Source: an uncultured Paludibaculum sp.
GTDB lineage: Bacteria; Acidobacteriota; Terriglobia; Bryobacterales; Bryobacteraceae
DNA: 64,000 bases
Direction: 5' to 3'
NCBI RefSeq assembly: GCF_963665245.1
Contig: NZ_OY762267.1
Location: 3,568,001-3,632,000 of the forward strand
The notes under the pieces: model-generated
Database searches by the model: none
Seen by the model: only the letters and a program-made list of their open reading frames with translations
Told to the model about the DNA's origin: nothing
In this document: positions 35,052 through 43,521 of the stretch, in pieces
How positions within the stretch are numbered: position 1 is the stretch's first letter
Layout of the letters: the number at the start of each line of letters is the position of its first letter
Made by a program: the position numbers and the translations under genes

Positions 35052-36311
35052 CTATTCGTAGTGCAGCGCTTCGATGGGATCGAGCTTTGAGGCCTTGATC
35101 GCCGGCACCAGTCCGGCGATCAGGCCCACGACCAGCAACACGCCCGTCGAGATCAGAATCGACGAGGTACTGATATTGAGGTAGATATCGCCCGCGCCTG
35201 TCGTGTCCTTAAACGCCGGCCCCAGGAACGGCATCGATCCGATCACCTTCGTGGCCACGATACCCAGGCTGATGCCCAACGCACCGCCCGCGGCCACAAT
35301 GAGGCAGGCTTCCACCAGAAACTGCTTCAGCACCATGGAGCGCAGCCCGCCCAGCGCCTTGATCATGCCGATCTCCCGCGTGCGGTCGATCACCGAGGCC
35401 AGCATGATGTTCGCCAGTCCAACGCCGCCGATGGCCAGCGTCAGAGCCCCCACAAACCCCAACAGCAACTGAACCGCCAGGGACATACCCGTGACGATGG
35501 ACATGAACTTCGAGAAAGCAAGAATCTCCACGGCCTTCTCGTCCGTCGGCGAGAATCGATGGATCTCGGCCAACTTGGCCCGGACCATCTTGATGGCGCG
35601 ATCGCGCGAATCCGGAGTGGCTGGCTTCCACACCAGAAACCACGGGTACTTCGTGTCCCCAAACACGTTGAACGTATCGTAGGGAATGAACACGCACTGA
35701 TTGTCGCTGCGATTGTAGTTGGCAATCTGCAGCTTGTTATCCATCACACCAATGACAGTGAAGTGGATCCCGTTCAGGATGACGTCCTCGTCAACCGCCG
35801 GCGCCCCGCCGAATAACTCCGACGCAACCTTGGCACCCAGCACGACGACGCGGTATTGATGCTGGCGATCGTCTTCGTTGATCCAGCGGCCGTCTGTGAT
35901 CTTGATGTTGCGGACAATGTCGTACTCCGGCCACACGGCGCGGATCGAGATCTCCTTCTCGCGGCCCCTGTATTGCGCCTTCACGCCATTCCGCATGATC
36001 TCGGGCGAGAGATTCTCCACCAGCGGCACCGATTCCTTCACCAGAGCCGCATCGGTCAGTTCCAGCCGCACCCGGCGCCCTGTACGCATGCCCCCAGCCT
36101 GCTCGCTGGTCTGGCCCCCCATGGTGAGAACCAAGTCCTGCCCCACGGCCTGAAATGCCTTCAGAAGCGCCTGCTCGAACCCCTTGCCATAGCTGATGAG
36201 AATCACGAAGCACGTGACACCCCACGCCAGGCTCAGTGTGGTGAACAAGGTCCGCTGGCGATGAAATCGCAGTGCCGCCCAGGCTTCGCTGAAGATGAAT
36301 CGCCAGCTCAT
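35052..36311 (-). CDS. FtsX/MacB-type ABC transporter permease
   Basis: The 419-residue protein has the MacB permease layout: an N-terminal membrane helix (LFTTLSLAWGVTCFVILISY), a large periplasmic domain (MacB_PCD; GGQTSEQAGGMRTGRRVRLE, RVVVLGAKVASELFGG), and a C-terminal FtsX domain with three helices (LLLGFVGALTLAIGGVGLAN, then EIGMIKALGGLRS). It is probably one half of a heterodimeric exporter or mechanotransmission system with the adjacent permease. No ATPase or HlyD-type adaptor gene is next to it, so partners must be elsewhere. It follows the neighbouring permease by three bases. Confidence 0.88.
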   Translation of the reverse strand: MSWRFIFSEAWAALRFHRQRTLFTTLSLAWGVTCFVILISYGKGFEQALLKAFQAVGQDLVLTMGGQTSEQAGGMRTGRRVRLELTDAALVKESVPLVENLSPEIMRNGVKAQYRGREKEISIRAVWPEYDIVRNIKITDGRWINEDDRQHQYRVVVLGAKVASELFGGAPAVDEDVILNGIHFTVIGVMDNKLQIANYNRSDNQCVFIPYDTFNVFGDTKYPWFLVWKPATPDSRDRAIKMVRAKLAEIHRFSPTDEKAVEILAFSKFMSIVTGMSLAVQLLLGFVGALTLAIGGVGLANIMLASVIDRTREIGMIKALGGLRSMVLKQFLVEACLIVAAGGALGISLGIVATKVIGSMPFLGPAFKDTTGAGDIYLNISTSSILISTGVLLVVGLIAGLVPAIKASKLDPIEALHYE

Positions 36312-36314
36312 GGC

Positions 36315-37586
36315 TTACCTTTCGTGCCGCAGCGCTTCCACGGGAGTCATGGCGGCCGCCCGGCGGGCCGGAGGCAGCGACGATCCCACCGCGACGAAAC
36401 CTAACGCGAGGCTGGCAAACGCCAGCATTCGCCAGTGGATCGGCAAGCCCGAGAACATCGCGGGCATGGGCAGGGAGTTCACCAGGCTGGAAAGCGCCCA
36501 TACGAGCAGCAGCCCACCCACCCCACTGAGAATCGCCAGGAACAGGCCCTCCAGGAAGAAATCGAGCAGGATGCGCTGACTGGTGGCGCCCAGCGCCTTC
36601 TTCAGGCCGATCTCGTTAGTGCGTTCGGACACCGCCATCATCATCGTGTTCATGACGCCGACGCCCCCCAGCGACAGCGTGACTAGGGACACCACCGCCA
36701 GAAAGATCTCGCCGGCATTGAAGATGGAGTCGAACATCTGTGCGCTTTCGATGGAATCGAAGATACGCAACGCACCCTTATCCGTGGGTTCGAAATGATA
36801 GAGACGCCCCAGTGTGCCACGCACCTGGGCCTGCGCCTCTTCCCATCGCGCCACATCCATCGGACGGTAGAGGAATCCGTCCACGCGGCCCTCGGCGTAG
36901 ACTTTACGATTGGGCGGCATGTCGCGCAGCAGCGCGCTGGTGGGGACGAGGATCTTGTCATTGTCCCAGCCATCGTACGAGCTGTTCTGATCCTTCTCGC
37001 TCATCACACCGATCACCTGATAGGGGTAGTTGTTCAAGTAGAAGCGTTCGCCCAGCGGCGCCTTGTTTTTCTCGAACAACTGCTTGCGAACACTGGACCC
37101 CAGCACGGCGACGCGGCGGCCCTCGTCCACATCGGACTGGCTGACGGCCCGGCCAAGCTCCACCGGCAGATTGCGCAGCTTCAGATAGTCGGGATTCACG
37201 CCCAACGACAGAAATCGCCCGGCATTGGTGGCGGTGCGCGCGGGCACCTGGTAAGTCTTGTGCTCGGCCGAGAGCACCTGCACCGACCGGCAGTTCTGAC
37301 GCAGAATGTCGAGGTCCCGTTGGTATAGCGATATGCGGCGCCCGGCTCTCTGGCCGCCGGCCTGCTCTTCCGTCACCCCACCATAGACGAACACAATGTT
37401 GTCGCCGATCTGGGCCATGTTTTTGCGCTGGCCCTGACGGAAGCCGTCGCCCAGCGCGGACATCAACACCAGCGAAGCGATGCCCCAGGCGATGCCAAAC
37501 AGAGTGAGGAAGCTGCGGAGTTTGTTGCGGCGCAGGTTCGCGAAGGTCTGCGTGGCGAGATCGGCCAGAAACTCGCCGGGGTGCAT
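36315..37586 (-). CDS. FtsX/MacB-type ABC transporter permease
   Basis: Second permease of the pair, 423 residues from the ATG at 37586. The layout is the same: FANLRRNKLRSFLTLFGIAW N-terminal helix, periplasmic domain (AQIGDNIVFVYGGVTEEQAG; RVAVLGSSVRKQLFEK), and FtsX domain (LVTLSLGGVGVMNTMMMAVS, EIGLKKALGATS). I prefer 37586 because it matches the length of its partner and the family start; an in-frame ATG at 37694 would add 36 residues that look unrelated. A TTGTACA-centred dyad near 37740-37757 lies upstream, reminiscent of PadR operators. Confidence 0.83.
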   Translation of the reverse strand: MHPGEFLADLATQTFANLRRNKLRSFLTLFGIAWGIASLVLMSALGDGFRQGQRKNMAQIGDNIVFVYGGVTEEQAGGQRAGRRISLYQRDLDILRQNCRSVQVLSAEHKTYQVPARTATNAGRFLSLGVNPDYLKLRNLPVELGRAVSQSDVDEGRRVAVLGSSVRKQLFEKNKAPLGERFYLNNYPYQVIGVMSEKDQNSSYDGWDNDKILVPTSALLRDMPPNRKVYAEGRVDGFLYRPMDVARWEEAQAQVRGTLGRLYHFEPTDKGALRIFDSIESAQMFDSIFNAGEIFLAVVSLVTLSLGGVGVMNTMMMAVSERTNEIGLKKALGATSQRILLDFFLEGLFLAILSGVGGLLLVWALSSLVNSLPMPAMFSGLPIHWRMLAFASLALGFVAVGSSLPPARRAAAMTPVEALRHER

Positions 37587-37814
37587 CGTTCTGCCCACCC
37601 GCCGCCGGCGTTTCCCTTCGACTGTTTCGAGGGCCGATTGCACTTCCGGTTCGAGTAGCGCGCTCACTGCCGATTCTGCCTTCCTGTCTTTCATACGATT
37701 GGCGGCCGCGCGTTGTTCCAGGCGAAGGCGAAGTTTTATTCGGACTTGTACATCCGTAATTGAATCACTGCGGACGCAGGGGTGCAAGCCAGACGTTCTG
37801 GGAGAATGAGGGTT

Positions 37815-38786
37815 ATGCCTCTTCAGAGACAGGGCGAGACCGCGCCGACCGGCCTCGTACTCGACTCCGCGTTCCTGCTGCACGACCCTGGCCCCGGCCA
37901 TTCCGAGTCACCCGATCGCTATCGAGCCGTCAGGAAAGCGCTGTCACATGACGCACTGGCTGGACATCTGACGCACCTCACCGCTCGTGCCGCCACCGAA
38001 GAGGATTTACATCTGTGTCATAGCCGCCCCTATCTGGCGACCGTCCGCCACGACATTGCGCGGCGGTCGCCCGCCTTGAGTACGGGCGACACCGGGTTGT
38101 GTGAGAAGTCGTTGGACGTCGCGCTGCTGGCCGCCGGGGCTGCCTTCACCGCCGTGGACGCGGTCATGTTGGGTCAGGTCTCGAACGCCTTCGCGGCCGT
38201 GCGGCCTCCCGGCCACCATGCCACGGCCACCCGGGGGATGGGCTTCTGCATCTTCAACAATGTGGCGCTGGCCGCGCGCCATGCTCGCAAGGTCCACGGA
38301 GTCGACCGTGTACTGATCGTCGACTGGGATGTCCACCACGGAAACGGTACACAGGATATCTTCTACGAGGATTCGGGCGTCTTCTTCTTCAGCACCCACC
38401 AGTCGCCCTGGTATCCCGGCACTGGCTCGGCCGACGAAATCGGGGCCGGCTCAGGCAAGGGCACGACAATGAACTGCCCGTTCCATGCGGGCGCCGGTCA
38501 CGCCGAAATCATCGGCGCCTTCCGCCGCAAACTGCTGCCTGCCATGATGTCGTACAAGCCCGACCTCGTGATCATCTCCGCGGGCTTCGACTCGCGAAAG
38601 GGCGACCCGCTAGGCCGCTTCCTGCTGAAAGACGAAGACTTCCGGGAACTGACCCATATCGTCATGGAGATCGCCGACCACTCCGCCCACGGCCGCGTCG
38701 TCAGTCTGCTGGAAGGTGGCTACAGCCTGGCCGGCCTCGCCGCGGGCGTGACCGCCCATATCGAAGCGCTGCTGGGATTGTCCTAG
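37815..38786 (+). CDS. Histone-deacetylase-like amidohydrolase
   Basis: The 323-residue protein belongs to the HDAC/AcuC/acetylpolyamine amidohydrolase superfamily of zinc amidohydrolases. Active-site features: VRPPGHHATATRGMGFCIFN with the paired His, DWDVHHGNGTQDIFY with zinc ligands, and SAGFDSRKGDPLG with the late Asp. The C-terminal LLEGGYSLAGLAAGV is typical. The substrate could be acetyl-lysine, acetylpolyamine or a similar amide. The start is either 37815 (chosen, GGAG upstream at good distance) or 37806. It is divergent from the permease pair. Confidence 0.85.
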   Translation: MPLQRQGETAPTGLVLDSAFLLHDPGPGHSESPDRYRAVRKALSHDALAGHLTHLTARAATEEDLHLCHSRPYLATVRHDIARRSPALSTGDTGLCEKSLDVALLAAGAAFTAVDAVMLGQVSNAFAAVRPPGHHATATRGMGFCIFNNVALAARHARKVHGVDRVLIVDWDVHHGNGTQDIFYEDSGVFFFSTHQSPWYPGTGSADEIGAGSGKGTTMNCPFHAGAGHAEIIGAFRRKLLPAMMSYKPDLVIISAGFDSRKGDPLGRFLLKDEDFRELTHIVMEIADHSAHGRVVSLLEGGYSLAGLAAGVTAHIEALLGLS

Positions 38787-38796
38787 CACGGGAACG

Positions 38797-38831
38797 AAAA
38801 AAGCCGGCCACTGTTTGGCGCAGCGGCCGGC
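38797..38831 (-). terminator. Rho-independent terminator
   Basis: Stem GCCGGCC (38803-38809) with GGCCGGC (38825-38831), followed on the minus strand by TTTTTT. It lies 10 bases past the HDAC-like stop on the other strand and may back up the cytochrome terminator. Confidence 0.65.
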
Positions 38832-38987
38832 GGCTAGAAGAAGATGAGGCGGAGTGGGCCCCTATCTAGGAGAATATTCGAAAAGAGCGGACGAAAACTT
38901 ACCGACGTCTTCATTGTACGTGTGCGCGCGCGTTTGCGCAAACAAAAAATGCCTGAAATGTTTCGGCCCATCGCCTGACACACGCAC

Positions 38988-39025
38988 AAAAACGGCCCGC
39001 CCTCCCGAGATGGGAAGGGCGGGCC
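38988..39025 (-). terminator. Terminator of decaheme cytochrome gene
   Basis: Stem GGCCCGCCCT (38994-39003) with AGGGCGGGCC (39016-39025), then TTTTTG on the minus strand. It is 26 bases beyond the cytochrome stop. Confidence 0.8.
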
Positions 39026-39051
39026 CTGGGTTCTATACGCTTTGCTACAGC

Positions 39052-40995
39052 CTATTGCGCGTGAACTTTACCGACGGAGAACTCAGAGGTCGCGCCGTGG
39101 CAGACCGAGCAGCTTTCCCCGAGTTGCGTGGTGTTGGCCTGCGTGTGAGACCACGCAGCCGTCGTGTTGTGGCAGGAGTTGCAGGCGTTGGCGGTCGGCG
39201 GAGCCGGATTCACCGCGCCGAGCCCGTTCTTCACGTTCTGCAATCCATCCTGCAGCGCCGGCACCTGTGAGTTGTTCACGTGGCACTGTGCGCAGTCCTT
39301 GATGTTGCCGGGGTAGCGCACCTTCTCGGCGTGGAAGGTGTGCACCATGTTGGTCAGGTTGAAGCTCTCTGCCTCGGTGCCCTCGGTCAACGTGGGATTG
39401 TGGCAGAACGTGCACATCTGCAGCTCGTTGCGGTTGCCGCCATGGAACTCCAGCGAATAGTGGCAACGGTTGCAGGTCGCGCTGGTCGCTACTGTGCGGC
39501 GAGGTGTCGCAGCCGAACCGTTCAGCGAGGCATAGAAGATCTTGTTCATGCCGTAGTCGCGGATCGTCCGCTGCTTCTGAGTCCCGGCCAACACGACCGT
39601 CGTGCGATAGCCCTCGATGCCGAATTGCCAGGTGCCGGCGGGATCCGCCGTCGCGGGGATCACTCCAGCGAACGTCCAGTTGTACGAGCCGCTCGCGGAG
39701 GCGATGGCTTTGAGCACATCTTCCCTGACATAGGAGGTGACATCGGAAGTCGGACCGCCCATGTAGAGACGCAGGCTGTTCAGCGTCTTGATGTCCACTG
39801 GATTGCCCTGCTTGTCCTTCAGGCTAAAAGTGACCGTGGGGTGGCTGCCCGGCTTGACGTCGGCGGCAGCGTCGATGGAGAACACCACGCCTGCCAGGAG
39901 GGAGGACTCCACCGGAATCATGTGCGCGCCGGTGATGGACGCGTCGAAATCGATCTCGCCCTTCTGCTGGTGGCAGTTGGCGCACTGGTTGTCGCTGAAC
40001 TCCGGCAACCCGACGTGGTTCTCACCCGTGGCGAAGTTCACGTTGTCATGGCACGAGCCACAAGCCGCCCGTGAAGGCTTCGTCGACCAGTTGTCCGCCT
40101 GTGTGGCGCCGGCAACGCTCTTGGGCTCATGGCACACTTTGCACGCCATCGCCGGAGCCGGGAAGCCAACATCGGAGTAGTCGTGCCCCGCCACTACATA
40201 AGGAGTACCCGCTTTCACACTGGGCAGATTGGCGGCGTAGTGGATCTTGTGAATGAAGACCTTCATGTCCGTCGTATTGCCCGTCGCCGAGTCAGGAGTC
40301 TGCGGCGTATGGCACATGTTGCAGACTTCCACGCTGCGCCGGGAGCCGCCATGCAGACCCAGCGGGTCGTGGCACCGGTTGCAGCTTGCCGTCCGGATGA
40401 CGTCGCGAACTTTCATCACCGCTCCACCGGCCGGAACGAAGTTGTAGGTGGTGTCCGAGTAGAAACGGCCCATCTCAAACTCGTCCAGATTCCGGGAGCC
40501 ATAGGCGCCCACTGTGTGCGTGAGAGTCCGGTCGGCCGTCGAGGGAACCTTGTTCGAGAACTTGTAGGTGTACTCCCCATCGGCAATCTGCGTCCACGTG
40601 CCATTGCTTTCGCCCGTCGCCTGGGTGAAGGTGCCCGCCGCGCCCGTGCGGCTGCGGGTGATGTAGGAGACGTATTGCGACTGATCGGCCGGGATGTAGC
40701 CGGATAGAAAACTGACGCTCACCGTACCGGGAGTCGCAACCCCTGTGCGATCCAGACCAGCACCTTTGGAGTCGGTCAGCTTGACCCACGCCGTCAGTGT
40801 GCCGTCCGCCGCCAGTTCCGCTTTGGTGATGGCCACATTGAAGCCGGGCCGCACGAAGTTCACCATCGCCTGGTCGGCGTAGAAGGCTTTGTCGGTTGGG
40901 CGGAGCGCTTGTGGACGATCCGCGGAAAGGGCGGCGGCCACTAGAACCACGCTGCCCAGGGAGAAGATGATTTTCTTGCGAGACTTTGAAAGCAT
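39052..40995 (-). CDS. OmcA/MtrC-family decaheme c-type cytochrome
   Basis: The 647-residue protein has a signal peptide (RKKIIFSLGSVVLVAAALSA) and ten CxxCH heme sites: CNRCH, CNMCH, CKVCH, CGSCH, CANCH, then CNRCH, CTFCH, CAQCH, CNSCH, CSVCH. Each pentaheme half is preceded by a beta-rich domain, the OmcA/MtrC plan. These cytochromes pass electrons across or beyond the outer membrane to metals or other external acceptors. No lipobox cysteine is seen, so anchoring is unclear. No MtrA- or MtrB-like gene is adjacent. GGAAGGGAAG lies before the ATG at 40995. A terminator follows. Confidence 0.88.
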   Translation of the reverse strand: MLSKSRKKIIFSLGSVVLVAAALSADRPQALRPTDKAFYADQAMVNFVRPGFNVAITKAELAADGTLTAWVKLTDSKGAGLDRTGVATPGTVSVSFLSGYIPADQSQYVSYITRSRTGAAGTFTQATGESNGTWTQIADGEYTYKFSNKVPSTADRTLTHTVGAYGSRNLDEFEMGRFYSDTTYNFVPAGGAVMKVRDVIRTASCNRCHDPLGLHGGSRRSVEVCNMCHTPQTPDSATGNTTDMKVFIHKIHYAANLPSVKAGTPYVVAGHDYSDVGFPAPAMACKVCHEPKSVAGATQADNWSTKPSRAACGSCHDNVNFATGENHVGLPEFSDNQCANCHQQKGEIDFDASITGAHMIPVESSLLAGVVFSIDAAADVKPGSHPTVTFSLKDKQGNPVDIKTLNSLRLYMGGPTSDVTSYVREDVLKAIASASGSYNWTFAGVIPATADPAGTWQFGIEGYRTTVVLAGTQKQRTIRDYGMNKIFYASLNGSAATPRRTVATSATCNRCHYSLEFHGGNRNELQMCTFCHNPTLTEGTEAESFNLTNMVHTFHAEKVRYPGNIKDCAQCHVNNSQVPALQDGLQNVKNGLGAVNPAPPTANACNSCHNTTAAWSHTQANTTQLGESCSVCHGATSEFSVGKVHAQ

Positions 40996-41183
40996 ACAGA
41001 GCTTCCCTTCCGCTAAACATTCCAGGAAAAGGAAAGTATCAGCCGATAGGGAGTTTATCATAAAAAGGTCTGAAATAGTGATAGAAGAATATTAAGACAC
41101 TTTCGTACTGTCCAGAGACTCCACACCGGCCCAGCGGCACCGTGGTGTTCTGCCACACACCCGTAAGACGATAAAAACAAACA

Positions 41184-41213
41184 GCCCGCCAGCTCTTTGA
41201 CGAGCTGGCGGGC
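41184..41213 (-). terminator. groEL terminator
   Basis: A perfect 12-base stem (GCCCGCCAGCTC with GAGCTGGCGGGC, 6-base loop), followed on the minus strand by TGTTTGTTTTT, 32 bases past the groEL stop. Confidence 0.88.
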
Positions 41214-41244
41214 CGTTTGAGGCTCGATTGTGAAAGGCTACTTC

Positions 41245-42873
41245 TTAGTAGTCCATCTCGGGGCCGTGACCGCCGCCGGGGGCCGGAGCAGCCTTCTTCT
41301 CGGGGATCTCGCAGATCAGAGCTTCGGTCGTCAGCATCAGGCCGCTGACGGAAGCCGCGTTCTGCAGAGCGGTGCGGGTGACCTTGGCCGGGTCGATGAC
41401 GCCGGCTTCCACCAGATCCTGGTACTCACCAGTGGCGGCGTTGAAGCCGTAGTTCACATCGCTGACCGAGTTGATCTTGCCAACCACGATCGCGCCTTCA
41501 AAGCCGGCGTTGCCGGTGATCTGGCGGACGGGCTCTTCGGTCGCACGGCGGATGATGTTGATGCCGATCTGCTCGTCACCGTCACCCTTCAGGCCGTCCA
41601 GAACCTTACCGGCGCGGAGCAGAGCCACGCCGCCGCCGGCGACGATGCCCTCTTCCACAGCGGCGCGCGTGGCGTGGAGAGCGTCCTCGACACGGGCCTT
41701 CTTTTCCTTCATCTCGGTCTCGGTGGCCGCGCCGACCTTGATCACGGCAACGCCGCCGGCGAGCTTCGCCAGACGTTCCTGGAGCTTCTCGCGGTCGTAG
41801 TCGGACGTGGTCTCTTCGATCTGCGCGCGCAGCTGCTTGATGCGGCCTTCGATGCTCTTCTGGTCGCCGGAGCCGTCAACGATGGTCGTGTTGTCCTTGT
41901 CCACGGTGATGCGCTTCGCACGGCCGAGGTCTTCCAGACGAACGCCTTCCAGCTTGATGCCGGTCTCTTCCATGATCGCCTTGCCGCCCGTGAGGATCGC
42001 GATGTCCTCGAGCATCGCCTTGCGGCGATCGCCGAAGCCAGGGGCCTTCACGGCGCAGACGTTCAGGGTGCCGCGGAGCTTGTTCACCACGAGGGTGGCC
42101 AGCGCTTCGCCTTCCACTTCCTCGGCGATGATGATCAGCGGGCGGCCGCCGCGGGCAATCTGCTCGAGAACGGGCAGCAGATCCTTCATGTTGCTGATCT
42201 TCTTCTCGTGGATCAGGATGAACGGATCCTCGAGGACAGCTTCCATGCGGTCCGGGTCGGTGATGAAGTAGGGCGAGAGGTAGCCGCGGTCGAACTGCAT
42301 GCCGTCCACGGTGAGCAGTTCCGTGTGCATGGTCTTCGACTCTTCAACGGTGATGACGCCGTCCTTGCCGACCTTCTGCATCGCTTCCGCGATCTTTTCG
42401 CCGATTTCCGTGTCGCCGTTCGCCGAGATCGTGCCGACCTGAGCGATCATCGCACCGGAGATGGGCTTGGCCTGCGCCAGAACCTGTCCCACAACCGCTT
42501 CCACGGCCTTCTCGATGCCGCGCTTCAGCGCCATCGGGTTCGCGCCGGCCGCAACGGCCTTCACGCCTTCCCGGAAGATCGACTGGGCCAGGATGGTGGC
42601 CGTCGTGGTGCCGTCGCCAGCAACGTCGGAGGTCTTCGACGCCACTTCGCGCACCATCTGGGCGCCCATGTTCTCCAGCGGATCCTTGAGCTCGATCTCC
42701 TTCGCGACGGTCACGCCGTCCTTGGTGATCGTCGGACCGCCGAACTTCTTCTCCAGGACCACGTTACGGCCCTTCGGACCGAGCGTCACCTTGACTGCGT
42801 CGGCCAACTGGTTGACGCCGCGCAGGATCGCCTGGCGCGCATTCTCGCTATATACGACCTGTTTCGCTGCCAT
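41245..42873 (-). CDS. groEL: Chaperonin GroEL
   Basis: A full-length 542-residue type I chaperonin. It opens MAAKQVVYSENARQAILRGV and includes VTLGPKGRNVVLEKKFG, SKTSDVAGDGTTTATILAQS (ATP site) and the apical YLSPYFITDPDRMEAVLEDP. The C-terminus reads PGGGHGPEMDY instead of the usual Gly-Gly-Met repeats, so the flexible tail is shortened and Met-poor. It lies downstream of groES in one operon, 54 bases apart, and ends in a strong terminator. A long frame on the opposite strand is a codon-bias shadow. Confidence 0.97.
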   Translation of the reverse strand: MAAKQVVYSENARQAILRGVNQLADAVKVTLGPKGRNVVLEKKFGGPTITKDGVTVAKEIELKDPLENMGAQMVREVASKTSDVAGDGTTTATILAQSIFREGVKAVAAGANPMALKRGIEKAVEAVVGQVLAQAKPISGAMIAQVGTISANGDTEIGEKIAEAMQKVGKDGVITVEESKTMHTELLTVDGMQFDRGYLSPYFITDPDRMEAVLEDPFILIHEKKISNMKDLLPVLEQIARGGRPLIIIAEEVEGEALATLVVNKLRGTLNVCAVKAPGFGDRRKAMLEDIAILTGGKAIMEETGIKLEGVRLEDLGRAKRITVDKDNTTIVDGSGDQKSIEGRIKQLRAQIEETTSDYDREKLQERLAKLAGGVAVIKVGAATETEMKEKKARVEDALHATRAAVEEGIVAGGGVALLRAGKVLDGLKGDGDEQIGINIIRRATEEPVRQITGNAGFEGAIVVGKINSVSDVNYGFNAATGEYQDLVEAGVIDPAKVTRTALQNAASVSGLMLTTEALICEIPEKKAAPAPGGGHGPEMDY

Positions 42874-42927
42874 TCTTTAATCTCCTTGTAGGTTTACCCT
42901 GTGGATCCAGCTTGACTTGCGAACCGC

Positions 42928-43233
42928 TTACGCGGTCACCGCGACCGGGTCGAGAACGCCCAGCACTTCGTCTTCGCGCAGGATCAGATATTCCTGACCA
43001 TCAATCTTGATGTCGCTGCCGGAATACTTGCCAAACAGGATCCGGTCGCCGACCTTCACATCCAGCGGCACCACTGTGCCGTCTTCCAGGCGCTTGCCAC
43101 GGCCCGCTGCCACGACTTCCGCTTCCTGAGGCTTCTCCTTGGCCGAGTCCGGGATGATGATCCCGTTCATCACCGTTTCCTGATTCTCGATCCGGCGCAC
43201 AACCAGCCGGTCATAGAGGGGACGGATTTGCAT
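42928..43233 (-). CDS. groES: Co-chaperonin GroES
   Basis: The 101-residue partner of GroEL. Features: MQIRPLYDRLVVRRIENQET at the N-terminus, the mobile loop with the Ile-rich TVMNGIIIPDSAKEKPQ, and the dome and C-terminus GKYSGSDIKIDGQEYLILRE. The ATG at 43233 is preferred; upstream in-frame codons extend into the promoter region. Expression is probably heat-shock controlled through the CIRCE-like site upstream. Confidence 0.97.
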   Translation of the reverse strand: MQIRPLYDRLVVRRIENQETVMNGIIIPDSAKEKPQEAEVVAAGRGKRLEDGTVVPLDVKVGDRILFGKYSGSDIKIDGQEYLILREDEVLGVLDPVAVTA

Positions 43234-43315
43234 AGCTCTCAAAACCTCCGTTGGTTTCGACTCAATGATGGGTTCTTGGATTCGTCGATCCAAAGTGGAT
43301 CGATCACCGCACCCA

Positions 43316-43345
43316 TTATTAGCACAACAGGCCGAAGAGTGACAA
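43316..43345 (-). promoter_or_regulatory. groESL promoter with degenerate CIRCE
   Basis: On the plus strand TTAGCACAA (43319-43327), nine bases, then GAGTGACAA (43337-43345): each half keeps seven of nine CIRCE positions (consensus TTAGCACTC-N9-GAGTGCTAA). On the minus strand TTGTCA (43340-43345) and TAATAA (43316-43321), 18 bases apart, form a promoter, so HrcA bound here would block RNA polymerase. The site is 83 bases before groES. Confidence 0.75.
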
Positions 43346-43521
43346 TATTTTTGTGTAACTCATTGAAAATAAGGCAAATAAAACTGCATCGACAGCCCAA
43401 AGAATCACTGATCGCCCCCATAACTCCAAGGAACCGGAAGAAAATATTAGCGTGATACACTCATATTTGCCTCTCGCCGCCACCGCCGCCTTCTCCTTCG
43501 CCTCGATGCTATGCTGAAAAC

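Noticed and set aside
41230..42891. 553-codon open frame opposite groEL
   Set aside because: It mirrors groEL exactly, has no homology I recognise, and reflects high third-position GC.
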